Of a DNA stretch of 64,000 bases, positions 55,248 to 64,000 are shown piece after piece. The notes beneath the pieces were generated by a model that worked only from the letters and a program-made list of their open reading frames with translations, was not told where the DNA came from and made no database searches. Numbering within the stretch: the first letter of the stretch is position 1; each line of letters begins with the position of its first letter. This DNA comes from Chara braunii (taxonomy: Eukaryota > Streptophyta > Charophyceae > Charales > Characeae): positions 3,691,194 to 3,755,193 of the forward strand of contig BFEA01000065.1 of the NCBI GenBank assembly GCA_003427395.1, written 5' to 3'. Both the position numbers and the translations under genes were made by a program.

Positions 55248-55517
55248 ATTGATTCATACCCATACTCGGCGATGACGGGGGCAGCTTCCTCTGCGTTATT
55301 TTTTTTTATAGTTACTCCATGTGGAAGAACTGTAAGTGCACTACACAGCTGGAATGGAATGTTCTTTTGCCCCACCGAGAAAATAAGGCCGCACAAACCC
55401 ACCCTCCGCCAGCCGTTGCAATGTGCCGCGTAGTTCTGAAGAGAGGAACAGGACCGCAGCTAGTGGGACTTGACCCCCGGGGTCCAAACCCTTCCACCCG
55501 CTTCTGGCGAAACGAGG

Positions 55518-55596
55518 AACCTGTTGAAATACAGATACCGACAGATGACCTGAAATTCTGATTTACCTGGGGTCGGTCCTTTCAATGATGATATCT
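55518..55596 (+). mobile_element. tRNA-derived SINE, deleted copy
   Basis: CCTGTTGAAATACAGA at 55520 joins directly to TTTACCTGGGGTCGGTCC and TTTCAATGATGATATC; box B is deleted. Confidence 0.6.
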
Positions 55597-56375
55597 GAAG
55601 GCCGTCCCCTTTGGAAAAAGGAAGAGGGGGGGGAGGGGGGCACGGGACTTGAGGAGCCTCAGAGTCTGTAGCGTGCGCCATCTACATGAAAGTCGTCTCC
55701 TTTTTAGCGCTAATTGAGCCTAATTGTGTTATCCTAACTCATTATCTGCAGGATCATCTTGTATCGCGGCCCTGTTCGTGGAGGTTGCTCCCATCACCTC
55801 CACAAATAGGCCGCTCACAGATGACTCCCAAAAAAAAAAGGAAAAAAAGAACTGCAGGATCATCCCGAACCCCAAAAGGAAGTACCGCGCTAATTACCAA
55901 TTGCTCTGATGGCTGATGTTTCCTGACAAGTCATCTGACAAGTCAGTTTTGTCAGGTGGCTCATGCTTTGTCTGCAAGGTCACTCACCTCCTCCTCTTTG
56001 ATTGTCCAAATACAATCGTGGCAGAAGGTGGCACGGTACATTCATGACCAATTGAGCCTTGCCACAGGGCAGAAGGAATGAAAAACAAAAGTTGAGTGCA
56101 TCTGCTTGCGCCCACAGAAGGTGGCAAGATACATTCATTATTACCGTTCATAATAATGGATGAATATTCCCAGTGTATGTGGCAAGATACACTCTTTTTT
56201 CTCTGGTTTTGCGTTAAACTTTTGACATGAGACCAATTAATTAACCAACCCTTGATGATTTATAAGAGATGAACTCAATGCGAGGAGGCGAAAACGATCC
56301 TCACAGGGCGAGGGCGTGGGCGTGGGCGTGGGCGTGGACACACACGCTTACCTTTCCTCGTGGGGAGCTGCACTT
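55597..56375. other. Non-coding; short tandem motifs
   Basis: 55921-55960 has tandem GACAAGTCA words. About 56015-56200 repeats GGTGGCAMGRTACATTCAT-like phrases three times. 56307-56336 is a GGGCGT hexamer array. No gene. Confidence 0.5.
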
Positions 56376-56400
56376 GCTGGAAACCGGGTCCAACGTCCCA
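56376..56400 (-). repeat. Retroposon 3'-end hairpin, solitary copy
   Basis: On minus: GGGACGTTGGACCCGGTTTCCAGC, i.e. the recurrent GGGAC-stem-CCCGGTT-stem unit. The target site of the neighbouring LINE tail begins four bases to its right. Confidence 0.6.
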
Positions 56401-56418
56401 ATTGAAATGGATGAGGCC

Positions 56419-56588
56419 CTCTCAAGAGATTTATGTTAAGACATTCCTTTTTGAGCAAGATCCACATAAGCTAAACCGGCTGACGCTGCCGGGATAACTC
56501 CGGGTTGAAAATTGTGAGGTCCCCGGCCTCGAGCTGTTATATTTGGAATATGAATTCGGCACTTAAAAAAAAAAGAAAAAAAAAAAAG
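56419..56588 (+). mobile_element. 170-bp LINE 3'-end insertion with 15-bp target duplication
   Basis: GAAATGGATGAGGCC occurs at 56404-56418 and again at 56589-56603. Between them is only ~120 bp of LINE 3' UTR, with the family tail motif CTGCCGGGATAACTCCGGGT (about 56480-56505), and an A-rich tail. A severely 5'-truncated retrotransposition event, clean because both copies of the duplication are identical. Confidence 0.9.
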
Positions 56589-56603
56589 GAAATGGATGAG
56601 GCC

Positions 56604-57196
56604 AGCGTCCCGATTTTAAGCAAGTGAGATTGTATGATAACGTGATGCGCAATTCCTTAAACCACTACCGTAGTACGTTTCCCAGACATTTTCCTCCATC
56701 GTGGCCATGGCCATGTACGCGCTGCGACTTTCAGGACACAGGGCCTACTGCAGCTAAATGGCCATTTAGCTGCAGTGGCAGGCAAAAACGAAAACGCGCC
56801 CGTTCATTTTTTTGGGCGTGCAGGGCATTTCTAGGCTCGGCGAAAGAAGGGTCAGAAGAACTGGTGGTTTAACTGTTATTTTTTTTGCTCTTAAAAAAAG
56901 AAACAAAATCGGAAAATGCTGAAATAGATTCTTGGAGATCCACAAGTGTTGGGAACCGGGCCCAGCATCCCTCATGAAAATATATATAGAGATTCGAGAA
57001 CTTTTTTTGATGTACAGGGGCATAGCTTCAAGAAATGAAAAGACATTCTAAAAAAAAAAAAAAAAGAAATTAAAAGACACATAGAATCTGAGTACTCGTT
57101 TCTTTTCTGCATAATATTTCAAGTATGAGGCAGTCCTGTTTTTGGGCTTGGCGGGTGATGTCTCGCCTCCAAACCGGGCTGCGGAATCTTTGTTAT
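56604..57196. other. Non-coding; hairpin copy
   Basis: A TAGCTGCAGTG/CTGCAGCTAAATGGCCATTTAGCTGCAG inverted word lies around 56751-56776. The recurrent retroposon hairpin occurs on minus at 56948-56971. No gene. Confidence 0.5.
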
Positions 57197-57254
57197 GGAC
57201 GCCAGGCCCGATTCCTGGCTTTGTAATATAAGGGACACCGGGCCCGGTTCCCGG
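57197..57254 (+). repeat. Two tandem retroposon hairpins with alternative stems
   Basis: GGACGCCAGGCCCGATTCCTGGC (stem GCCAGG/CCTGGC) and GGGACACCGGGCCCGGTTCCCGG (stem CCGGG/CCCGG), 12 bp apart. Both keep the loop CCCGRTT while the stem bases differ in pairs. Confidence 0.65.
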
Positions 57255-57283
57255 ATTTACAGAAATACAGGTTACAATTTTTC

Positions 57284-58651
57284 ATTTTTTTTTTTTTTTA
57301 AATTTTTATATTTTTTTTGGAAAAGATCTAACTTTATACTGCAACGAAAACAGGGCCCGGGAACCCGGTACAAACATGCTGAGGTCCTTACTCAGCTTTA
57401 GGCTGCTGGAAACCATGTGCAGTGTCCCACCGAGAAGTTCTCTCAATCCTGAAAGTACACTGGACTCCTACTCTGGTCCAGCTATCTCCCCGGGAGTAAC
57501 TAGCCTTACCTACTCAGGGCAATGGCCCAGCCATCCAACTCCGGGTAGCTGCCCCATGGGCTTATTCCCTCTAGGCCGAGGGGTCAACCGTGGGCTGATT
57601 ATCAGTTTCCCTTCCTGCGAAACAGAAGCAAAATGGTCGCCAACTGCCCAGGTCGGCAGAAACCAGAACGGGCCTTTCCTCTGCCAATCCGCAATGATGA
57701 TCAGTCTAATCTGAAGGATAATGATCCCTTCCAATTCTTCTGAGTGGGTACTCTCGTCTCTGAAAAGTTTCTGATTTCGAGCCTGCCATATTGCCTTCAT
57801 GATAACACTTCTGCACACTAGCGCTATATATCCCCAACCGACTTCAAGAGGCTTGGTGGCATCCGGGCAACCAGACCGGATCGTCGAGTCAGTCCAAGGA
57901 AAGTCTGAGTTTCCAAGCGTGGGCCAGCACTTCCGCCACCATTGCCATATGATGAGGGAATGTGGGCAGGCTACCCACAAATGGTCAGTAGTCTCCCATG
58001 CCCAACCTCATCTGGGGCATAGCAGCGAGACTACCATGCCCTTTGAGGCAAGCCAGGCTGCAGACAAGACGGCCTGCATGGATTGGAGCCATAGCAACCT
58101 CATCTGTCTCCAAAATTTTAACAATTTGGCTCAAAATTCTAACAATTTGGCTTCTGTGACTCCATCTGCCGGGAGGTCTTCCCATCTCTTTAGGGCAGTG
58201 ACAACGGGGGTTTTAATCACTTGTTTCAGCTGGATGGCTCTACCTAACTTGGAGTTGTACTGACTTAAGGGGGTGAAGTCTCCTGTCTTGACCACATCAG
58301 GCCAACAATACAACAAAGGTTCAACTTTTAAGGAGGAAGCTGGCAGCCCTCCTGTAAAGGTTTCCTTTTCGTCGGATCCTACCGAGACCCGAACCCTTAC
58401 CTCCTCAAGGTCCTCGACAGTGACGACCACCTCTTCTCCCTTGCAGACCAGGCGGTCTTCAGTCTTGGAATTGGCTGGGCGCATCCAAATCTGTACTTTA
58501 GTGCCTGCTGGGGTCGGGGGGCCCCAGCACTTGCCAAAAGGTGGCAGGCCCAGAAGGGGCTATGAACAATATAGATCCGGGGGAGCTTCCTTCGTAACAT
58601 GTAATCGCCAGCCAATCCTTTGCTACATCATCCCAGACATCCTTGAGGCAG
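57284..58651 (-). mobile_element. LINE-D, 3' part, interrupted by gypsy-2
   Basis: Minus-strand LINE fragment of the LINE-B type with a 3' UTR hairpin (57405-57429) and an A-rich tail (T-runs on plus at 57284-57318). Its coding sequence ends abruptly at 58651, where the LTR of gypsy-2 begins; the remainder should lie beyond the window if the gypsy insertion is simple. Confidence 0.8.
57510..58650 (-). pseudogene. LINE-D ORF2, post-RT region and C terminus
   Basis: Three frame pieces: 58650-58498 (LKDVWDDVAKDWLAITCYEG), 58484-58131 (LLYCWPDVVKTGDFTPLSQY, RAIQLKQVIKTPVVTALKRW) and 57980-57510 (CPHSLIIWQWWRKCWPTLGN, WGYIALVCRSVIMKAIWQAR). The last matches LINE-B's WGYVALVCRGVVMQEIWRSR. Frameshifts separate the pieces. 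Confidence 0.8.
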
Positions 58652-59522
58652 TGTGACGAACTAGCTTCTGTAATGCGCGACTTTCTGCGCGAAGTGCTAA
58701 GCGGGGTCCCACGTCGATTGGACGGGTTGATGGAAAATTGCATGTGTGTCCTTGCTTTCTTCGTTGTTTCTTCGTTCGCACACGAGCCCCTGATGACAGT
58801 TGGGGACAATTCGGGAATGCACGGGGAAAAGGGGGTGAAACTTGGTCGGATGGATGCGGAGTGCGCGCCGAGTGCGCGATTCATAAACGTTGACGTCCCT
58901 TCTTTTCTTTCGTTTCCCTTCGTTTAATTTTGTTTTGTCGAACTTTTGGGCGCGCAGACATCGCGCGGGAATTTCGGTGTCTCTTTTTGAATTTCCTTCT
59001 TGAATTTTCGTTTCGAATCTTGGTCGGAGCCATACGGCCTTCGGAAATTTGATTTTCTTTTTCGGACCTTTTCATCGGCAGGCTAGCTAGGAATTTAGGA
59101 ATTTTTTAATTTCTGTTTTTCTGGGGCGCTGCTTTGCGTGTTCGCGCGCTCATTCTTGCTGCTGCGCCAGGACCTTGATTGATTGGCGCCTTAATCCTTT
59201 TGCAACTGTAATTCTGGGCGCACACTTTTGTAACTGTATCTTTCTGTTTCTTGCTTCTTATTCTTCCCGCCTCGTTTCTTCCTCTCTCCCCTCCCTAGCT
59301 GGGTAGCTGCGTTTGCATGTTCGGATCGATGCGTGGAGTTGGGTACGTCCCCCACGCCGCGGCCTGACCGTGCAAACGTAAGCACTCCCTTTCTCCCATC
59401 TATCTACGTCCTTGTAATTCCGTGTTCTTCGCGCATGCATGCACGCTATAAATTTCGGCTGCGCGATTAACCTTCTCTCTTAACAGTTGCTGGAAGCTCG
59501 GGGTTGCGCGATCGAGAGGGTC

Positions 59523-59597
59523 NNNNNNNNNNNNNNNNNNNNNNNNNNNNNNNNNNNNNNNNNNNNNNNNNNNNNNNNNNNNNNNNNNNNNNNNNNN
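59523..59597. other. Assembly gap, 75 N
   Basis: Unknown sequence inside the putative LTR. Confidence 0.99.
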
Positions 59598-60406
59598 AGA
59601 GGTGAGTGAAGTGGGAGTCGGGCGACCCGACGAGCTGGTGCCGAATGCGCGGGGTTGACGCGGGCCACGACAGACTGTGGGCGCGGAGCGAACCTGACGG
59701 GCGCAGGAGGACTAAGCGGGGTGACGGCTTCATGTGTTGGTGCGCGACGACGGACTGTCGGCATCGGAGAGAGAGAGAGGAGAGAGAGTTGAGGTTGAAG
59801 ATGGCCATGGATTTGCACTTTTCTTTTCGGTCCTTTCTTTATCTATGTATATAAATTTTGGTGTCGATTACGGGCAACTCGCCCTTGTCTTTGCGGCCAT
59901 ATACTCGTCCTATTGTTCGATTTGATTCTTTTTTTTTTTTTTTTCTGTATCGATGCTTTCTCCTTTTTCGTTCCTTCTCCGGAATCCTCTTTTGCAAATG
60001 ATGTATGGATGGTTCGCGCACCTTCGCATTTCCGTTTTTGATCGTTTCCTTTCGAACCCTCGTGCATAATGACTGAGAATGGGGATTGCATGCTGGCGTG
60101 ATCAGTAGAGTGTGTTGGCTTGTCGAATCTTACGGGTAGTCTGGAGCGCACCACCCGACGTGCCACATGGGCACCTGCAAGTGCGATCCGAATGGAGCGC
60201 GGCTTACATGTGTCCATACCACTCGGACCCGCCAATCGCGTCCTGGCTAACGCCCGTAGTCAGCCCATCACTGAAGTAGGAGTCGACGTCAACCGGGATC
60301 GGGTTACCCATCACGCGTAAGTGCGACTTGTTCGCATCGCTCTTACGCACTTACGAGCGGTGATCTCCCCGATTAACTTATCCCCCAAGGCGTGAGTGAT
60401 GAAAGA

Positions 60407-60778
60407 ATGACGAGCTCGCGGAGTTCCGACGTATCTTGGAATTCCGAGGATTATGAGTCGTATTTCGGGTATCGGGAAATCTGGGAAGAAGAGCAACTCC
60501 GATTACGGGGAAATTTGAGAAACCCGGTGTTCCCCTGCCTCACGGAAAACGATAGATTTTGCGCTAGGGAATTCCATCTTGCCGTGCGAAGCGACCCACG
60601 GATACCCGACTACCCAAACACGTACAACACGCAGTATTTCATAACCCCCGGCTTCGTCCTTATCACCACTAATTTNAACACGCAGTATTTCATAACCCCC
60701 GGCTTCGTCCTTATCACCACTAATTTCCCGCCATACCACCTCCTCCTCCCCTATCATCAGCTTACAGTAGTACCGTGA
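60407..60778 (+). CDS. Unrecognised small ORF upstream of gypsy-2 gag
   Basis: From the ATG at 60407: an acidic/aromatic N-terminal part (SWNSEDYESYFGYREIWEEE), then YFITPGFVLITTN. It does not resemble a low-complexity artefact, but I recognise no family. It crosses the duplicated contig join at 60676, so the real frame is about 50 bp shorter than drawn and its end is uncertain. It could be an extra ORF in a long LTR or leader, or chance. Confidence 0.3.
   Translation: MTSSRSSDVSWNSEDYESYFGYREIWEEEQLRLRGNLRNPVFPCLTENDRFCAREFHLAVRSDPRIPDYPNTYNTQYFITPGFVLITTNXNTQYFITPGFVLITTNFPPYHLLLPYHQLTVVP
60626..60726. other. Contig join: 50-bp exact duplication around one N
   Basis: 60626-60675 and 60677-60726 are identical 50-mers separated by a single N at 60676. 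This is the signature of two contig ends that overlap but were not merged. Confidence 0.93.
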
Positions 60779-61177
60779 AATTTCATAGCGCCTTATTGGC
60801 CCTCCACCCCGCGCAGAAGCTGCAGCCGACGTGCCCATACCCGAACCCCCAGAGCCTCGACATCTAGGCATAGTTCCCACCAACCCACGCCACGTGGCGG
60901 ACCCCGAAGGCGTGGGCCCCAAGGACCGCCTCGGTAGGCTCCGCAGAACTGGCGATCATGTCAGGATCGGACGGCCCCGCACAACCAGCGTGCAAGCCCG
61001 CGCCAGTAAATTTTCCCAGTGCTCTATTGCATCTCTGCCCCTGAACTCTGCCACAGAAGATCCCAGTTCCGACCTGGGACTTCAACCCCCACTTTCCCAA
61101 AAATCCTTGGCACACCCCTGTTCGCACTTCCAGGCCCCCATCCCACTCCGATCAAGAAGTCGCGTCGGGCGTAAGGT

Positions 61178-61192
61178 TGGTATCGGAGCCCG
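61178..61192 (+). other. Primer binding site of gypsy-2
   Basis: TGGTATCGGAGCCCG, 166 bp before the gag ATG, matches the initiator tRNA-Met PBS used by gypsy-1 (same first 12 bases). Confidence 0.8.
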
Positions 61193-61343
61193 ACACGTGG
61201 CTAAGCGATAGGGTCTGTAGACTCAATATTGGCTAAGGCGAGGCGGTCTGGCTCCACGTAGGCGCCCTTCAGCTGGGGATACACGCCGACGTAGTCCGGT
61301 AGCTACACGAAGCCGAACGTCTGCCACAAGGCGAGCAGGCGCC

Positions 61344-62598
61344 ATGGCTGCGGCCGCTGCTGCAGCAGCCGCTGCGGTGGTCAACCCCAACCAACAGCCT
61401 AACCCGCGTGCGCCGCCTGCACGAGCCCCTGCGGCTCCACCAGATCTTTATTTATTTCATCCAGCCCACCATCTCGCTGGAGCATGGTTAGCCACGCTCC
61501 GAGCTCAGCGGTATATGAACGATGAAGCTCAGATCAACATCCCCGCGCGGATGGGTGGGGACGCCCATCATTGGTATAGCACTTATGTATGGGTGGATCT
61601 TCCCACATTCGAGCGGGATTTCATGAACCACTTCGATTATGTTCACCCCGAACAAGCACTCTATATGATCAAGGATCGAGTCCAGAAACCACTCGAATCC
61701 ATTACCGAGTATCGGAACAGATTTCATCGAATGTTTGTAAAGACTGAGCGAGGCGAGCAGGTAGGCTGGGCCCTGTTCATTGATGGACTATGTAACAGAA
61801 TGCTTCGGGGGAAGCTACGTAAAAACTTTTCTTCCATTAACCACACGCTGCAACAAATTATGGACGTTGCCGAAGAAATGGAGCGGAAGTTCGCAGCTAG
61901 CTTCTTAGAAAATGAGGATTATGGTAGAGAAGGAGACTCGTCAGAACTTGTGAAAGCAAGGGCGAAACTGGCCGCACTGCAAAACAAATTCGAAAACATG
62001 GGATTCGTAGCCGGACCCGTTACGTATGTAGAACAGGTGACATCGAGGACCGCACCATGTGGAGCGACTGTAAACAAGCAGATCCCGGTAATGGCGTCCC
62101 CAACTGTAACTCAGCCACCTCCACCGCCACCCACCATCGAGTCACCCGCAAGGGCGAATGAGTCTGCTGCTATCTTGGAGCTAACTAAAACATTGGTTAG
62201 TCTAATCCAAGAAAGCAAGAAGGAACAACGAGAGCACAACACCCGATTAGAAGCTATGATGCGGAATATGCGACCCATTGTGAATGCAGGGAGGCATGGC
62301 GGCTGCACAAGTTGCAGCGGGGCCAGCCGGGACAACGGCAAATGCCTGTTTTACATGTCATCAACCGGGACACTTGGCCCGAGATTGCCCCCATCGGGCC
62401 ATGCAGCCTCGAGCCGGGGTCGTGCCTGCAGCTGCAACTCCCATAGCTAACGGCCCGGGACGTGTAGGAGCCGTGATGGATGATCAGGGGGGGAGTAATG
62501 GAATGATGATTTCCAGTGAGGAAGCAGCCGAGCTTATCCCGCTGGAGCAGTATGTATCACTAGGATACCCGGGGCTGGGAATGATTGGGACAATCTGA
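61344..62598 (+). pseudogene. gypsy-2 gag
   Basis: ATG at 61344 followed by an alanine run. The capsid-like domain contains MGGDAHHWYSTYVWVDLPTF, FERDFMNHFDYV and ESITEYRNRFHRMF, typical of plant retrotransposon gag. A single +1 shift near 62280 moves to the frame with the knuckle CFTCHQPGHLARDC (CX2CX4HX4C, about 62350-62391). That frame meets TGA at 62596-62598. Coiled-coil-like ELVKARAKLAALQNKFENMG lies before a proline-rich linker. Confidence 0.85.
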
Positions 62599-63270
62599 CC
62601 GGATCTCGAATCCAGAGATGTCGCCGAATGGCGACCTTCGTTGAGCAAAATGGAGACGGGAGGCCCTACCTTTGTTACAGGGGAAATCGATGTCCTTGAT
62701 GTCACCCGAGCACTGGATCATCGAATCCCTCTCCCAATCGGCCACCTACTCTCCATTTCGGAACAGGCGAACAAACGTATGATGCAGCATTGCAAAGCGA
62801 ACCGGAAGCGATTTGCCCTTGCACGCGCTCAGAAGGCGAAGGCGCCGACTTCAAAGGAAAAGGCGGACTTCGCCCCTGACCCCATCCGAGTCGGATTGAT
62901 ACAGAAAGATGACCACTTTCTTCGGATTAAGCCGATTCCGTGGAAGTCAACCGAATGTGATATTGAAGTCTGGGGAGTGCCGTATAGTGCGGTCATAGAT
63001 TCGGGAGCGGCTGTCCTAGCGATATCACTCCGAGTAGTCGAGAGAGGGGGTAGGAAGAATGATTTGATTATGCTAACGGAGAAGGACCAGCTCGTATCGG
63101 ATGACGAGGAGATGATCAAGACAGTAGGGGGACTGACGAATGTCGCGTCCCGATTGGGAAAAGTGCATGCTTTAGGAGATGTTGTGGTGCTGGATGTGAA
63201 TACGTATGACGTTCTTTTCGGGCTTCTTGCATTGGTGGCGCTGCGTGCTAATTTAGACTTCGAACGCTGA
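62599..63270 (+). pseudogene. gypsy-2 retropepsin-type protease
   Basis: Same frame as the knuckle. CDIEVWGVPYSAVIDSGAAV carries the aspartic protease triad DSG, followed by the flap-like region and VVVLDVNTYDVLFGLLAL, which corresponds to the ILGxxxL motif. The frame meets TGA at 63268-63270 after NLDFER. It would process the gag-pol polyprotein if read through. Confidence 0.82.
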
Positions 63271-64000
63271 TCCGTCATTCTCCGGAATACCGGGGGAAAG
63301 CCGTATGTAATACCCATGAGACTAACTCTTCGAACGTCGGTTAAGGTAGTACCCCGAATTTCTCCGAAAACAATGGGAGCGCTCCGCATGGTCCCCTGGA
63401 GTGCACCTGTGGACGGAGGCCAATCATCGAATGACGCGGGGAGCGACGACGATGACGATCCAGTCGTTACACGGTTAGTACGACAGCGGATTCACTACCC
63501 GCCGCCTCGCACTATTGCGCGTACCATGCATCTAACCACACAGAATGCCCATATGATGATCATGGGAGAACCCCTCGTACAGATTTCGAGGCTGGTTGAT
63601 TCCTTGGAACCCCCTCGGACCCTGTACGAAGGTGTATCTCCCCTTCTCCTTCGGTATAGTGACAAAAGTTCCTTTTGTGATCTCACTGGCTTACCTCGAT
63701 CCCTGCTTCAGCCCACAAAAGAGGTTCAGTTGTTGCGTCTGGGAGCCGAAGCAGGTTCTTTGGAACCCCCTCAGCGCATCGAGGCAAAATCCGATGAACT
63801 CGGGATCCAAATCTCGCCCAAAAGCATGCACTGGCGAGACATCTGCGACGGGATAACCCCCGAAGGCCATACAACGATCAGGGAGGAGGAAGCACAGATG
63901 GTGGCCACTGTGTTTTCTTGGAGATCGGATCACTCTTTTATATCTGCACCGCCTGACACTACTCGGCGTATACACACGAAGCAGGTTAACGTTCGGATTT
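63271..64000 (+). pseudogene. gypsy-2 pol, protease-RT linker (runs off window)
   Basis: Codon by codon the protease frame continues without any stop from 63271 to the window end (243 codons). It includes a five-aspartate run (about 63450) and PPRTIARTMHL, but no reverse transcriptase block is reached. Its openness suggests the TGA at 63268 is a single recent mutation. Confidence 0.7.

Larger units (their letters stand above)
58652..61177 (+). repeat. Putative 5' LTR of gypsy-2
   Basis: Starts TGTGACGAAC exactly where LINE-D coding sequence stops. A TATA-like CTATAAAT at 59446-59453 lies ~30 bp before a pyrimidine-rich possible transcription start. The end is placed by the PBS at 61178, but no CA terminus is evident next to it, so the 3' boundary is uncertain. 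A 75-bp N gap (59523-59597) and a contig join (60626-60726) lie inside. The hairpin GCGTAAGTGCG/CGCACTTACG is at about 60315-60356. LTR length near 2.5 kb is inference because the other LTR is outside the window. Confidence 0.55.
58652..64000 (+). mobile_element. gypsy-2, 5' part of a second Ty3/gypsy element
   Basis: Putative LTR, PBS, gag with CCHC knuckle, retropepsin and the start of a pol-like frame, running off the window end. It is inserted in LINE-D. Its coding frame is far better preserved than that of gypsy-1 (two TGA stops and one frameshift in 2.6 kb), suggesting a younger insertion. Confidence 0.82.

Overview
The window looks like nuclear DNA of a green plant-lineage (streptophyte) genome, dense in mobile elements. 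A charophycean alga such as Chara is plausible, but the species cannot be proved from sequence alone. The reasons are a plant-type universal-stress-protein domain, LTR retrotransposons primed by initiator tRNA-Met, a chromodomain-bearing integrase, two-ORF LINEs with a CCHC protein followed by an endonuclease/reverse transcriptase, a HARBI1-type transposase remnant and tRNA-derived SINEs. Three N gaps and one single-N contig join show that it is a draft assembly. Only one convincing host gene is seen: a 1716-codon minus-strand reading frame at 10591-15741 with an N-terminal USP domain, a long disordered middle and a C-terminal coiled coil.

Layout. 0-2 kb: microsatellites and a truncated PIF/Harbinger transposase with a candidate terminal region. 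2-6 kb: short foldback (MITE-like) modules. 6.1-7.0 kb: three related ~300-bp units, two of which carry complete type III hammerhead ribozyme folds and the third a decayed one. 7.2-10.4 kb: MITEs and an extreme cluster of GA/CT and GT tracts beside the 3' end of the host gene. 10.6-15.7 kb: the host gene. 16-26 kb: non-coding repeats, TIR elements, duplications and a gap. 26.4-40.4 kb: SINEs and three LINEs: LINE-A (minus, 3' part), LINE-B (minus, 5'-truncated, probable 10-bp target duplication) and LINE-C (plus, apparently near full length, ORF1 and ORF2 both broken). 40.5-42.7 kb: TIR elements with 3-bp target duplications. 42.8-53.7 kb: a TIR element split by a complete 10.2-kb Ty3/gypsy chromovirus (minus strand, LTRs, PBS, 5-bp target duplication). 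53.3-58.7 kb: SINEs, MITEs, a 170-bp LINE tail with a 15-bp target duplication, and LINE-D (minus). 58.7-64.0 kb: the 5' part of a second Ty3/gypsy element (plus strand) inserted in LINE-D and running off the window end.

The most interesting observations are: (1) paired hammerhead ribozymes in a retrozyme-like repeat cluster; (2) a recurrent stem-loop near retroposon 3' ends whose stem changes by compensating substitutions; (3) several TIR families that nest in one another with readable target-site duplications; (4) a gypsy element whose pre-insertion site survives in a paralogue 2 kb away; (5) the USP/coiled-coil gene with no kinase or U-box in the window. All ORF and motif calls were read by eye; no database search was possible.
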